64,000 nucleotides of DNA from Microlunatus endophyticus. GTDB taxonomy: Bacteria > Actinomycetota > Actinomycetes > Propionibacteriales > Propionibacteriaceae. Shown here piece after piece: positions 27,139 through 36,399 of this stretch. The stretch spans positions 124,001-188,000 of the forward strand of contig NZ_BMMZ01000010.1 of assembly GCF_014646195.1 (NCBI RefSeq). Reading direction: 5' to 3'. A program made the position numbers and the translations under genes. Below the pieces are notes generated by a model. The model was not told the origin of the DNA and did no database searches. It saw only the letters and a program-made list of their open reading frames with translations. Within the stretch, counting starts at the first letter, position 1; every line of letters starts with the position of its first letter.

Positions 27139-27585
27139 TCAGAGATCGCGGTAGCCACGGCTGCGGTCGAGGCGGCCGGCCAGCTCGACCGACAACTCCT
27201 GCAGCATCGGATCTCCCTCGCCCCTCGGGCTGTCGATCTTCAATGCCGGCTGCCGATCGTTGCGGTTGAGGTAGATCGTCTGGCCCGAGATCGCTGCGTC
27301 ACTGATCCGGGACCACGGGGCGGTCGCCGACTTCCCGCCACTGGTGATCGTGATGTCGTCGTCGGTGAGCTTCACCGCGGTGGCCACCCGCGCGCGCACC
27401 ATGATCGTGAACGACAACAGGACCGAGGCGCCGACGATGATCACGACCCCCGGAATGAACAGGTACGGCCGCTGCAGGACCAGACCGAGCGCCAGGACGA
27501 TCAATCCGATCAGCTCGATGCCGGCGACGATCAGCCAGTTCCTGGTCGTCATCGGCGACGACAACTGATACGTCTTCTGCGTCAT
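27139..27585 (-). CDS. membrane protein with PH-like domain
   Basis: A 148-residue protein with two helices at about 18-33 and 39-58, then a soluble beta-rich part containing ITITSGGKSATAPWSRISDAAI, which looks like the bacterial PH-like fold found in small actinobacterial membrane proteins. The function is unknown. ATG at 27585 is chosen because GGAAGGA stands eight bases upstream; longer in-frame starts run into the tRNA region. It ends back-to-back with the LCP gene. Confidence 0.7.
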   Translation of the reverse strand: MTQKTYQLSSPMTTRNWLIVAGIELIGLIVLALGLVLQRPYLFIPGVVIIVGASVLLSFTIMVRARVATAVKLTDDDITITSGGKSATAPWSRISDAAISGQTIYLNRNDRQPALKIDSPRGEGDPMLQELSVELAGRLDRSRGYRDL

Positions 27586-27652
27586 CCGTGGATCCTTCCG
27601 ACCTGCCATGTCCTCGGTCCGGAGCCGATGCCCGGGCCGCTCACCCGATGGG

Positions 27653-27741
27653 CGGCGAGGGTGGGATTCGAACCCACGGAACGGTTTGAGCCGCTCGGCC
27701 GCTTTCAAGGCGGCTGCACTAGTCCACTATGCGACCTCGCC
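27653..27741 (-). tRNA. tRNA-Ser (anticodon UGA)
   Basis: An 89-base class II tRNA on the minus strand. Acceptor stem GGCGAGG with CCTCGCC, anticodon loop CTTGAAA giving UGA, a long variable arm, and T loop GGTTCGAATCC. CCA is not encoded. Confidence 0.96.
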
Positions 27742-27780
27742 GGGTGGCCGCACCGCATGCGATCCGGCCGATGAACGATC

Positions 27781-28752
27781 CTACGGGAGAAGCAGGATCT
27801 TGCCGATATTCTCCCCCGACTCGAGCCGGGCATGGGCCTGCGCGGCATCCGCCAGGGCGAAGCGGGTCTCCTCGGTGGGGGTGAGGCGACCCGACGCGTA
27901 CAGCGGCCAGACCGCATCGGCGACCCGCTGGACGATCTTCGCCTTCTGCGCTACCGGGCGACCCCGCAGCGAGGTCGCCGACACCGTGCCGCGCTTGACC
28001 AGCAGCCGACCGAGGTTGATCTCGGCCCGGTTCCCGCCCTGCATGCCGATGATCATCAGCCGCCCGTCGACGGCGAGCGCACCGAGATTGGCCTCCAGGT
28101 ACTTGGCACCCATGTTGTCCAGGATCACGTCGACTCCCGCACCCTGGGTGAAGTCGGCGACAGCGGCCGCCCAGTCCTCGCGGTAGGAGACCGCGAGATC
28201 TGCACCAAGTGCCCGGCAGTAGGCGAGCTTGTCCTCGGATCCGGCGGTGGTGATCACCCGGGCTCCCAGCTGGGTGGCGTACCGGATCGCGAACGACCCG
28301 ATCCCGCCGGCGCCGCCGTGCACCAGGAAGGTCTCTCCGGTCGCCAACAGGGCCAGGTCACAGTTGGAGACCACGGTCGCGGCAACCTCGATCAGTCCGC
28401 CGGCGGTGACCAGATCGACGCCTTCGGGCGGCCGGACGACCTGCCCCGCGGGCACCGCGACGAGTTCGGCATAGCCGCCACCGGCCAGCAGCGCCACGCA
28501 GGAGTCACCCGGCTGCCAGCCCTCGACACCCTCCCCGAGCGCCGCCACGGTGCCCGAGCACTCCAGCCCGATGATGTCGGATGCGCCCTTCGGCGGTGGG
28601 TAGACCCCGATCCGCTGCTGCAGGTCGGCCCGGTTGACCCCCGCAGCCACTACCTTGACCAACAGTTCGCCGGGCCCGGGCTCCGGATCGGCGATCTCAG
28701 CGAGTCGCAGGACGTCCGGTCCACCCGGCTGATCTACCGTGACAGCTCTCAT
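27781..28752 (-). CDS. NAD(P)H-quinone oxidoreductase, MDR family
   Basis: A 323-residue medium-chain dehydrogenase/reductase of the quinone oxidoreductase (QOR/PIG3) branch. It opens with MRAVTVDQPGGPDVLRLAEI and has GVNRADLQQRIGVYPPPKGASDIIGLE near residues 43-70, which lacks the zinc ligands of alcohol dehydrogenases. The Rossmann motif HGGAGGIGSFAIRYA is near 145. It reduces quinones or enones with NADPH in the cytoplasm. ATG at 28752 matches the family start. Confidence 0.9.
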   Translation of the reverse strand: MRAVTVDQPGGPDVLRLAEIADPEPGPGELLVKVVAAGVNRADLQQRIGVYPPPKGASDIIGLECSGTVAALGEGVEGWQPGDSCVALLAGGGYAELVAVPAGQVVRPPEGVDLVTAGGLIEVAATVVSNCDLALLATGETFLVHGGAGGIGSFAIRYATQLGARVITTAGSEDKLAYCRALGADLAVSYREDWAAAVADFTQGAGVDVILDNMGAKYLEANLGALAVDGRLMIIGMQGGNRAEINLGRLLVKRGTVSATSLRGRPVAQKAKIVQRVADAVWPLYASGRLTPTEETRFALADAAQAHARLESGENIGKILLLP

Positions 28753-28871
28753 GGGCCCAGTCTGCCGATGCCTGGAACGACGGCCAGTTTCGGGGTGGCG
28801 CTGTGAATTTGGCTCCGGTGGGTAAGACTTTCCATCAGAACCATGGATCCGGGACGTCGATTCGTGGATCG

Positions 28872-28883
28872 TTAATCCATTAA
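28872..28883. promoter_or_regulatory. candidate operator TTAATCCATTAA
   Basis: An A/T-rich inverted repeat, TTAAT-CC-ATTAA, lies 63 bases before the LacI-family gene start in an otherwise G/C-rich spacer. LacI proteins often bind such sites near their own promoters, so autoregulation is possible. Confidence 0.4.
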
Positions 28884-28945
28884 TCAGACGCGTCCGCGCA
28901 AGCTGGCACAGGTCACTCGGGTGGGGAGGCAAGGGATGTACAAGC

Positions 28946-29971
28946 ATGACGTACGCGCAGCCTGACAAGCCTGCCCGCACGACGCTGCGCATGGTCGCCG
29001 AGCTCGCCGGGGTCTCGACCGCGACCGTGTCCTACGTGCTATCGGGCCGGACGGGCGGTCGTACCGGGGTCTCCGAGGCGACTATGACCCGAGTCCGACA
29101 GGCAGCCCAGGAGCTGAATTACCACCCCAACCAGGCCGCCCGCGCGATCCGCACCGGCAGGACGAATCTGGTGCTGCTGTCGCTCACCATGTTGTCGGAC
29201 CCGTGGTCGCAGGAGCTCAGCCGGTCGGTCAGCGAGGCGGTGACGCCGTCCGGTCTTACCGCACTGATCCTGGCCGACGGGGACTGGGCGACCGCAATCA
29301 CCCGCCAGCCCTGCGATGTCGCCTTCATCGACAATGTCCGCTCCGACAAGGATCGTGAGGACCTGCGGCGACTGGCCCGCAGCGGCTACCGGCTGGTGGT
29401 CTTCGATGATCAACTGGAGCCCGACGGCTTCGACGTCGTGCACTCCGATGCCACCGAAGGTTGCCGGCTGGCCGTGCGCCACCTGCTCGAATCCCATCAG
29501 CGGATCGGCTGCCTGACCACCGAACTCGGGCGGCGACTCGTCCATCGCCGCTATGCCGTCTACCTCGAGGAACTGCAGGCAGCCGGCATCGAGATCCGCG
29601 ATGACTACGTGGAGACCATCGATCTGGATCCGAGCAGCGCCTACGCCGCGGCGATGAGAATGCTGAGCCGGCCGGACCGCCCCGACGCCATCTACGCGAT
29701 CTCCGACTTCGCGGCGATCAGCGCCGTCCAGGCCGCACTGCGGCTCCGGCTCCGGGTGCCTGAGGATGTCGCGGTCATCGGCGTCGGCAACACCCTCGAT
29801 GGCGAGCGTCTTGAGCCGTCGCTGTCCAGCGTAGGGCCGACCGACTTCTACGTGAAGGTGGCCGAGATCCTGCGGCAGCGCGCGACCGGTGAGGTGGTCG
29901 GCGCACCGACCACCTACGATTTCAGCTGGTCGCTCTTCCCGCGGGAATCGACCGTGGGTCGCCGCACCTGA
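28946..29971 (+). CDS. LacI family transcriptional regulator
   Basis: A 341-residue repressor-type protein. The N-terminal HTH reads MVAELAGVSTATVSYVLSGR near residues 15-35, followed by the hinge helix in YHPNQAARAIRTGRT near 60. The rest is a periplasmic-binding-like effector domain with GCLTTELGRRLVHRRYAVYLEEL near 190 and PDAIYAISDFAA near 248. It lies 72 bases before the Gfo/Idh/MocA gene on the same strand and probably controls it in response to a sugar or polyol. The effector is unknown. Confidence 0.92.
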   Translation: MTYAQPDKPARTTLRMVAELAGVSTATVSYVLSGRTGGRTGVSEATMTRVRQAAQELNYHPNQAARAIRTGRTNLVLLSLTMLSDPWSQELSRSVSEAVTPSGLTALILADGDWATAITRQPCDVAFIDNVRSDKDREDLRRLARSGYRLVVFDDQLEPDGFDVVHSDATEGCRLAVRHLLESHQRIGCLTTELGRRLVHRRYAVYLEELQAAGIEIRDDYVETIDLDPSSAYAAAMRMLSRPDRPDAIYAISDFAAISAVQAALRLRLRVPEDVAVIGVGNTLDGERLEPSLSSVGPTDFYVKVAEILRQRATGEVVGAPTTYDFSWSLFPRESTVGRRT

Positions 29972-30043
29972 CTCAAGCGTCCTGACCGCTGCCTCCCGAG
30001 TCCCAAGGCCGAGGAAATCCAATCCCACAAAAGAAAGTTGCAG

Positions 30044-31252
30044 ATGAGCCAGCAAGCGACATCGATCGGTACCCGCGAACTCTCCATCGGGGTCGTCGGC
30101 TTCGGCATGCGCGCCGGCCTGTGGCGCTATGCCCATCGACCGGACCATCCGACATTGCCCAGCCGGGTCACGATGATCTGTGATCTCAGCGAACGCGGCC
30201 GGGCGGATGCGAGCAAGGCGCTGCCGGACGCGGTGATCACTGACGATCTTGATCAGCTACTCGCCTCGGGCGTGGACGCCGTGCTGGTGACCACCCCCGA
30301 TGATCAACACTTCCCGGTCGCCATGAAGGCCCTGCGCGCCGGCGTCGCGGTCTTCTGCGAGAAGCCCCTGGCGATCACCATCGAGGACTGCGACACCCTG
30401 CTGCAGACCGCGATGGAGACCGGCACCCGGCTCTATGTCGGCCACAACATGCGGCACATGCCGGTGGTCCGCCAGATGCGCGAGTTGATCACCGGCGGCC
30501 GGATCGGCGAGGTCAAGACGATCTGGTGCCGGCATTTCGTCGGCAATGGGGGCGACTACTACTTCAAGGATTGGCACGCCGACCGCAGCAAGTCCACCGG
30601 CCTGCTGCTGCAGAAGGGCGCTCACGATCTCGACGTCATCCACTGGCTGGCCGGCGGCTACAGCGCGACGGTGTCGGCCCTGGGCGATCTGATGGTCTAC
30701 GGCACGATCACCGACCGGACCGACCACAGCCAGGACCGGATGCCCGAGTGGTACAGCCTCGACAACTGGCCACCGACCGAGCAGAAGGGTCTCAATGAGG
30801 TCGTCGACGTCGAGGACGTGTCGATGATGCAGATGCGGCTGGACAACGGGGTGCTGGCGTCGTACGAGCAGTGTCACTTCGCTCCGGACTACTGGCGCAA
30901 CTACACCGTCATCGGCACCAAGGGACGGATCGAGAATCTGGGTGACGGGCCCGGCGACACGATCGCGATCTGGGACCGCCGGCACGACGGCAGCTCGGAA
31001 CCGGACGAAACGGTGATCATCGGCTCGGCCGATGGCGGCGGCCACGGCGGTGCCGATCCGTTGTTGATCAACGAATTCCTGGAGTTCGTCGCCAACGGAG
31101 GCGCCACCGACACGTCCCCGATAGCGGCCCGTCAGGCGGTCGCCGCCGGAGTTGTCGCGACCGATTCGCTGCGCTCCGACGGGTCGGCCCGCCGGGTGCC
31201 GCCGCTGGCCGCCGAGTTGATCACCTACTTCGAGAACGGCCAGACCCGCTGA
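30044..31252 (+). CDS. Gfo/Idh/MocA family oxidoreductase
   Basis: A 402-residue NAD(P)-dependent dehydrogenase for sugars or inositols. The nucleotide-binding start is IGVVGFGMRAG near residue 15, the conserved EKP motif is in FCEKPLAIT near 107, and the catalytic Lys/His region contains LLLQKGAHDLDVIHWLAGG near 190. ATG at 30044 has AGAAAG six bases upstream. Residues 255-275 (NEVVDVEDVSMMQMRL) belong to the C-terminal beta-sheet domain. It follows the LacI gene and is its likely target. Confidence 0.9.
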   Translation: MSQQATSIGTRELSIGVVGFGMRAGLWRYAHRPDHPTLPSRVTMICDLSERGRADASKALPDAVITDDLDQLLASGVDAVLVTTPDDQHFPVAMKALRAGVAVFCEKPLAITIEDCDTLLQTAMETGTRLYVGHNMRHMPVVRQMRELITGGRIGEVKTIWCRHFVGNGGDYYFKDWHADRSKSTGLLLQKGAHDLDVIHWLAGGYSATVSALGDLMVYGTITDRTDHSQDRMPEWYSLDNWPPTEQKGLNEVVDVEDVSMMQMRLDNGVLASYEQCHFAPDYWRNYTVIGTKGRIENLGDGPGDTIAIWDRRHDGSSEPDETVIIGSADGGGHGGADPLLINEFLEFVANGGATDTSPIAARQAVAAGVVATDSLRSDGSARRVPPLAAELITYFENGQTR

Positions 31253-31274
31253 CCCGCCTGCCGAGGGGTCCGAG

Positions 31275-33272
31275 CTAGGAGGTCCAGGCCCGCCAGAGCG
31301 AGGCGTACTCGCCATCGGCCTCGATCAGCTCGTGATGGCTGCCGAGCTCGGCGATCCGGCCGTCGATCACCACCGCGATCCGATCGGCGTCGTGGGCCGT
31401 GTGCAGCCGGTGCGCGATCGCGACCACCGTACGGTCCTGCAGCAGCGCCGCCATCGAGCCCTCCAGATGCCGGGCGGTCCGCGGGTCGATCAGGGAGGTC
31501 GCCTCGTCCAGCACCAGCGTGTGCGGATCGGCCACCACCAGCCGGGCCAGGGCGATCTGCTGCGCCTGGGCCGGCGTCAGCGATGCGTTGCCGGAGCCGA
31601 TCATGGTGTCCAGCCCGCTCGGCAGCCGACTCACCCAGTCCCAGGCGTCGACGGTCCGCAAAGCGTTGATCACCACCTCGTCGAAGGAGTCCTCACGGGC
31701 CAGCACGATGTTGTCGCGGATGCTGCCGACGAAGACGTGGTGCTCCTGAGTGACCAGCGATACCTCGGTGCGGAGTTGATCAAGCGGTAGCTTCACCAGG
31801 TCGACCCCGCCGACGGTGACCCGTCCGGTCCGCGGCCCGTTGATGCCGGCCAGCAGCCGGCCCAGCGTCGATTTGCCCGATCCGCTCGGTCCGACGATCG
31901 CCAGCCGCTCGCCCGGCTGCAGGTCCAGTTCGACGCCGTGCAGCACATCGTGCCCCTCGCGATAGGCGAAGCGCAGGTCCTCACCGAGCAGGTGCGAGTT
32001 GGAAGGCCGATCCTCGCCCGGCTCGCGGTCCTGGGGCACTGCGGCGATGCCGAGCAACCTGGTCGTCGAGGCGACACCGACCTGCAACCGGTCGACGTTG
32101 GAGATCAACTGGTCCAGCGGCCCGACCACGGCCTGGATGTAGAGCGTGGCCGCAGTGATCTGGCCCAGCGTCACCCAGCCATGCGCGTAACCGAGACCAC
32201 CCAGCAGGATGGTCCAGACCAGCGGGGTGTTGTAGGCGGTGTCGATCACGCCGAAGAGCAGGTTGCGCAGCGACATCGTGTAGCGCTCGGCCTGGGCCGC
32301 TTCCTCGACGTCGTCGTCGGTGAGCTCGATCCGCCGCCGTTGCAGGCCCAGCGCCTCGACCGTCCGAGCACCCTCGACCGTCTCGGTCAGCGAGGTGTTG
32401 ATCTTGGAATAGCTGCCGCCCTCCGTGATGTATCCCATCGGTGCCCGCTTGAAGTAGCGTCGTACCGAGATCCACAGCGGAATCACCGACGCCAGGATCG
32501 GCAGCGCCAGCAGCGGCGAGTTGAGCAGCATCGCCACGATCGTCAGGACCGTGGTGATCAACGCGACGACCGCCTGCGGCAGGCCCCAGCGAACCGAATC
32601 GCTCATGGTGCCGACGTCCCGGGTGACCCGGGTCACCAGATCTCCGCTGCTCGCACTCTCCACCCGGCTCAGTGGCAGCCGCAGCACCGTACGGACGATG
32701 TATTCGCGGGCTGCGGCCAGCAGGTCCTGGCCGAAGATCGCCGCCGAAACGCTGGCACCGAAGGTGAAGATCGCCTGCAACACGGTGATCCCGATCACCG
32801 CCACGGCCAGCCTGTCGATCGTCGCCGTCACCGAATCGTCGGCAGCGGCGATGTCAACCAGTTGACCGAGGATCCTCGGCACCACCAGTCCGGCGATCGC
32901 GGCCAGACCATTCATGATCAACAACAGTGCCGCGAGCGTACGCCGCCGGGTCAGCAGCGTCTTGATGAAGTCGGCGACGGCCGGCCAGCCCGCGACCGGC
33001 AGGCCGCGGACCGGATTCCGCGACTGAGCGTAGAACTCCTGGGCACGCCGCTCCCGGAGCAGGTGCCGGCCGTGCCAGGCGTGCAGCCGCCGGCTGATGC
33101 CGACGCCCTGCGGCGGACGCAACTCCTGCGGGATCCGCGGCGGCAGGCTGCCGGCCGCCGCCAGCCGGGTGCGGTCGTGGTCCCAGGTCGCGGCCGAGTC
33201 GGTCATCGGCCCAGTCAGCTGGCTGGTCACCGACTCGCCGGCGGTGCCGACCGTCGAAGACATCGGATTCAT
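31275..33272 (-). CDS. heterodimeric ABC exporter subunit with intact Walker sites
   Basis: A 665-residue ABC exporter half: cytoplasmic start, six membrane helices at about residues 105-390, and a nucleotide-binding domain from about 430. Walker A GPSGSGKST has its lysine at residue 467, and Walker B is HTLVLDEATSLID. The signature is unusual, NASLTPAQAQQIALA, with LTPAQ in place of LSGGQ. In a heterodimer with the partner encoded by 33269-35203 it would give the ATP-binding face of the one consensus site. Its ATG overlaps the partner's stop (ATGA) and AGGAGGGG precedes it. Substrate unknown, probably lipid or drug. Confidence 0.92.
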   Translation of the reverse strand: MNPMSSTVGTAGESVTSQLTGPMTDSAATWDHDRTRLAAAGSLPPRIPQELRPPQGVGISRRLHAWHGRHLLRERRAQEFYAQSRNPVRGLPVAGWPAVADFIKTLLTRRRTLAALLLIMNGLAAIAGLVVPRILGQLVDIAAADDSVTATIDRLAVAVIGITVLQAIFTFGASVSAAIFGQDLLAAAREYIVRTVLRLPLSRVESASSGDLVTRVTRDVGTMSDSVRWGLPQAVVALITTVLTIVAMLLNSPLLALPILASVIPLWISVRRYFKRAPMGYITEGGSYSKINTSLTETVEGARTVEALGLQRRRIELTDDDVEEAAQAERYTMSLRNLLFGVIDTAYNTPLVWTILLGGLGYAHGWVTLGQITAATLYIQAVVGPLDQLISNVDRLQVGVASTTRLLGIAAVPQDREPGEDRPSNSHLLGEDLRFAYREGHDVLHGVELDLQPGERLAIVGPSGSGKSTLGRLLAGINGPRTGRVTVGGVDLVKLPLDQLRTEVSLVTQEHHVFVGSIRDNIVLAREDSFDEVVINALRTVDAWDWVSRLPSGLDTMIGSGNASLTPAQAQQIALARLVVADPHTLVLDEATSLIDPRTARHLEGSMAALLQDRTVVAIAHRLHTAHDADRIAVVIDGRIAELGSHHELIEADGEYASLWRAWTS

Positions 33273-35203
33273 CGTGCCCCTCCTGCAGGGACTTCCTCAT
33301 CGTCCATGGCCCGGTTGACGACCCGCTGGTAGCGCGGCTCGCCAGCGAGCAGTTGATCATGGGTGCCGGTCGCGACGATCTCGCCGTCGGCCAGCAGCAC
33401 GACCCGGTCGGCGTGGTGCAGCAACAGCGGCGAGGCGGTCGTCACGACCGTCGTCCGGCCTCGCCGGTGCTCGGTCAGCCGCTCGGCGATCATCGCCTCG
33501 GTGTGCGCGTCGACCGCCGAGGTCGGCTCGACCAGGACCAGGATCTCCGGATCGACCGCCAGCGCCCGAGCGAGCACCAGCCGCTGCCGCTGGCCGCCGG
33601 ACAAACCACGACCGCGTTCGTCCAGCCTGCCCTGCCAGCCGCCCGGCATCGCCTCGTAGACGTCCTCGGCCGCAGCCGTACGCATCGCCCGTTCGGCCTG
33701 CTCGAGCGTCAACCGAGCGTGCGGGTCGACCGCCTCCTGCAGGGTGCCAGCGAAGACCATGCTGCTGGTGTCGCTGACCAGCACCAGCCGTCGGACGGCC
33801 TCCAGCGACGCATCGGCAAGATCGACATCACCGATCCGTACGCCCCAGCGGCCGCCGGCCAGCTCCCGGTCGGTCTCGATCAGCCGGCGCCGTTGCAGTT
33901 CGCGTTCGGCCCGCGCCCGCCGCGCGGCCCGGCCCTTGAGCTTGTCGTCGACCTCCATGCTGACCGGTTCATGATCGACTGCGAGATAACGGCCGAGCCG
34001 GTCGGCCAGCGCCGCCGATGCGTCCGGCAGCGCCGAGACGACCATGGTCAACTCACCGGGCTCGGCACGAAAACCGGTGCGCTCGTCGACGATCGGTGAC
34101 CCCAGCGGCAGCGACGCCGGCTCGACCGGCTCGCTCCACGGCGGCTCCTGCTCCAGCACCGCGACCGTCTTGGCTGCCGACACCAACGCCCGCACGGTCT
34201 TCTGCGCCAGTTCGAAGAAGGTGCGGATCGGCGTCACCATGAACAGCGCGTAGCCGAAGAAGCTGACCAGCTGGCCGACCGTCAACTCACCCGAGACGAC
34301 CTCCAGCGCACCGAGCCAGGTGAGTCCGACCAGGAACAACCCGGAGAACAGCACGCTGGTCGCGTCCGTCACGGCCTGCCAGACGCCGGCGGCGACACCG
34401 GCCCGGCGCACGCTCTGGGACTGTTCGGCATAGTTCTCACCGAAGGTCCGCTCGCCGCCGACGCCGCGCAGGATCCGCAGTCCGGCGACGATGTCGGTGG
34501 CCATCGAGGTCAGCTTGGACGAGCGGTTGCGCTCGATGGCCTGCCGGCGTTGCAGTGGCCGCAGCAGCGGCAGTGCCGCCAGCAGCAGCACCGGCGCGGC
34601 GATCAGCACCAGCACGCCGAGCAGCGGCGAGGTCGAGATGACGATGCCGGCGACAATCAGAAACGCCACCAGTGATCCGACGGCACGGGAGAAGACCTCG
34701 GTCAGTGCCCCGAACTGGTCGCTGTCCGAGGACGAGACGCTGAGCACCTCACCGGTCGGCGTCCGCTGCGGCAGCACGTGGCCGAGCTGACCGGTCTTGC
34801 GGGCGACAAGCTTCGTCGTGCGATACAACGCCAGCAGCCAGCTCCGTACGACCCAGGTATGACCCAGAATCCCGAATCCGGCGCCGACGATGATGACCGC
34901 CAGCAGAATGACGGCCCAGAAGATCAGCGAACTCGCCGAATGCCCGGTGATTCCCTGGTCGACGGCTCGGCCGATCAGGAACGGGCCGAGCGTGCCGGGC
35001 ATCATCCACAGCACCGCCACTGCTGCCCCGGCCGCGACGATGTCGGCCTGCTGCCGGACCATCCAGACCAGGAATCGCAACGGGCTTCGGGTATCGGGTC
35101 GGTTCGCCGTTCCGCGGTCGCTGCGGCCTCGGACGACTGACTGGTCCGCTGGCTCTCGGACCGCTGTGGTGAAACCGGGAACAGCCGGCGGGAAGTCGTG
35201 CAT
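33269..35203 (-). CDS. heterodimeric ABC exporter subunit with degenerate ATP site
   Basis: A 644-residue ABC exporter half with six helices (about 50-310). Its nucleotide-binding domain keeps a perfect signature GLSGGQRQRLVLARALA near residue 545, but the Walker A loop is replaced by TMVVSALPDASAALADRL with no glycine-rich loop and no Lys, and Walker B reads ILVLVEPTSAVD, with Val for the usual Asp. A basic insertion rich in Arg (GRAARRARAERELQRRR) follows near 430. So this subunit cannot bind ATP in the standard way but completes the partner's site. First gene of the two-gene operon. Confidence 0.92.
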   Translation of the reverse strand: MHDFPPAVPGFTTAVREPADQSVVRGRSDRGTANRPDTRSPLRFLVWMVRQQADIVAAGAAVAVLWMMPGTLGPFLIGRAVDQGITGHSASSLIFWAVILLAVIIVGAGFGILGHTWVVRSWLLALYRTTKLVARKTGQLGHVLPQRTPTGEVLSVSSSDSDQFGALTEVFSRAVGSLVAFLIVAGIVISTSPLLGVLVLIAAPVLLLAALPLLRPLQRRQAIERNRSSKLTSMATDIVAGLRILRGVGGERTFGENYAEQSQSVRRAGVAAGVWQAVTDATSVLFSGLFLVGLTWLGALEVVSGELTVGQLVSFFGYALFMVTPIRTFFELAQKTVRALVSAAKTVAVLEQEPPWSEPVEPASLPLGSPIVDERTGFRAEPGELTMVVSALPDASAALADRLGRYLAVDHEPVSMEVDDKLKGRAARRARAERELQRRRLIETDRELAGGRWGVRIGDVDLADASLEAVRRLVLVSDTSSMVFAGTLQEAVDPHARLTLEQAERAMRTAAAEDVYEAMPGGWQGRLDERGRGLSGGQRQRLVLARALAVDPEILVLVEPTSAVDAHTEAMIAERLTEHRRGRTTVVTTASPLLLHHADRVVLLADGEIVATGTHDQLLAGEPRYQRVVNRAMDDEEVPAGGAR

Positions 35204-35320
35204 AGCCAGCCAAGCCTAGACAGGATCCGGCGTTGTCTGCCATCCGGTTTTTCGGGTACGGGACGTTTGCCCCGCGGCTCGCCGGAGCGATCGCCAGCCA
35301 AGGCTTCTAGGATCGGAATC

Positions 35321-35935
35321 ATGACCGAACAGCAGCAGCCGCAGGACAGGGATCAGCCGACCGGGCCGCCACCCGTGGCCGGTCAGACCGAGGACGGTCG
35401 GGTCTTCGTCGTCGCACCGCAGGCAATGGCGGTCGGACGCGCCCCGGAGCCCCCGTCCGAATCCCGTGCGGACGGCAGCGAATCCGAGCGTGAGCCGTCT
35501 GTCACCGACATGGTCGAGCAACCCGCCAAGGTGATGCGGATCGGCAACATGATCCGGCAGTTGCTCGACGAGGTGAAGTCCGCGCCCCTGGACGAAGCAT
35601 CCCGGCAGCGACTCCGCGACATCCATTCGGCCTCCATCGCCGAGCTCAAGGAGGGCCTGGCCCCCGAGCTGGTCGAAGAACTCGACCGACTGGCGTTGCC
35701 GTTCGCGGCCGATCAATCCCCCACCGACGCCGAGTTGCGGATCGCACATGCCCAGCTTGTGGGCTGGCTAGAGGGTCTGTTCCACGGGATCCAGACGGCG
35801 TTGTTCGCCCAGCAGATGGCGGCCCGGGCGCAGCTGGAGCAGATGCGCCGCGCTCTGCCGCCGGGCGCCGGCCAGGGACAACCACAGCCGCAGCCGATGG
35901 ATCCCCGGGGCCGCTCGGACGGCATGTACCTGTAG
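35321..35935 (+). CDS. bpa: bacterial proteasome activator
   Basis: A 204-residue protein matching the ring-forming proteasome activator Bpa/PafE, which opens the 20S proteasome gate without ATP. The helical core runs from VMRIGNMIRQLLDEVKSAPLDE (about 70) through ELVEELDRLALPF to GWLEGLFHGIQTALFAQQMAARAQLEQMR (about 150-180). The tail is Gln/Pro rich and ends in GMYL, which corresponds to the GQYL-type proteasome docking motif. The N-terminal 65 residues look disordered. ATG at 35321 with AGGA upstream. Confidence 0.92.
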   Translation: MTEQQQPQDRDQPTGPPPVAGQTEDGRVFVVAPQAMAVGRAPEPPSESRADGSESEREPSVTDMVEQPAKVMRIGNMIRQLLDEVKSAPLDEASRQRLRDIHSASIAELKEGLAPELVEELDRLALPFAADQSPTDAELRIAHAQLVGWLEGLFHGIQTALFAQQMAARAQLEQMRRALPPGAGQGQPQPQPMDPRGRSDGMYL

Positions 35936-36046
35936 CCCGCCCGAGCGCCGGAACCCGAGTGCCGGAACCGCCTGCCGGGACCCGAGTGCGGAACGGTCGG
36001 GAATTGGACGCTCACCGGCCGGACATAGCCAACCAATATTACGCAG

Positions 36047-36083
36047 GGCCCTTGCATTAATCCGGATGAATTATGCAAGGGCC
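36047..36083. terminator. long A/T-rich hairpin after bpa
   Basis: GGCCCTTGCATTAAT pairs with ATTATGCAAGGGCC, fourteen base pairs with one bulged base and an eight-base loop. It stands 111 bases after bpa in a patch much richer in A/T than its surroundings. A terminator for bpa is likely, although a small RNA or remnant element is possible. Confidence 0.5.
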
Positions 36084-36212
36084 TTCGGTCCCCAGAATGA
36101 CATAGATCCTTCTCTGGACTGATTCCCTCACGCGTGATTATCCGCTTAACTGACATCGCGCGCTCGGGAGAGCCCGCTGACGTTCGATCTTCCGGGTCGG
36201 GTCCCACCGGCC

Positions 36213-36244
36213 GGTCTTGTGCGATAGGGGTTGTCGACAAGACC
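36213..36244. promoter_or_regulatory. inverted repeat upstream of the whiB-like gene
   Basis: GGTCTTGT and ACAAGACC form perfect eight-base arms around 16 bases. The right arm overlaps the perfect palindrome TTGTCGACAA at 36231-36240. It lies about 155 bases before the ATG at 36400 and could be a regulator site or leader structure. Confidence 0.4.
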
Positions 36245-36399
36245 GATCCGCTGGGCCGGACGGTCGCCGTCGGTCCATGTCAACCGGGTTCGCACCAGCG
36301 CTCCCTCGATCCGCATCGGATCAACGGGAACCAGGTGTGCGAACCGTACGTCTCAGGGCAACAACATGTCCGGCCTGAGAGACCAAGGGGATGTCACCA

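Larger units (their letters stand above)
35936..36399. other. 464-bp spacer between bpa and the whiB-like gene
   Basis: No gene is evident. It holds a 22-base direct repeat (35947-35968 and 35974-35994), an A/T-rich hairpin at 36047-36083, and a second inverted repeat at 36213-36244. The whiB promoter must lie here. Confidence 0.6.

Noticed and set aside
29039..30148. A 369-codon minus-strand frame opposite the LacI gene
   Set aside because: Shadow of the LacI coding sequence, which has a clear helix-turn-helix and effector domain.
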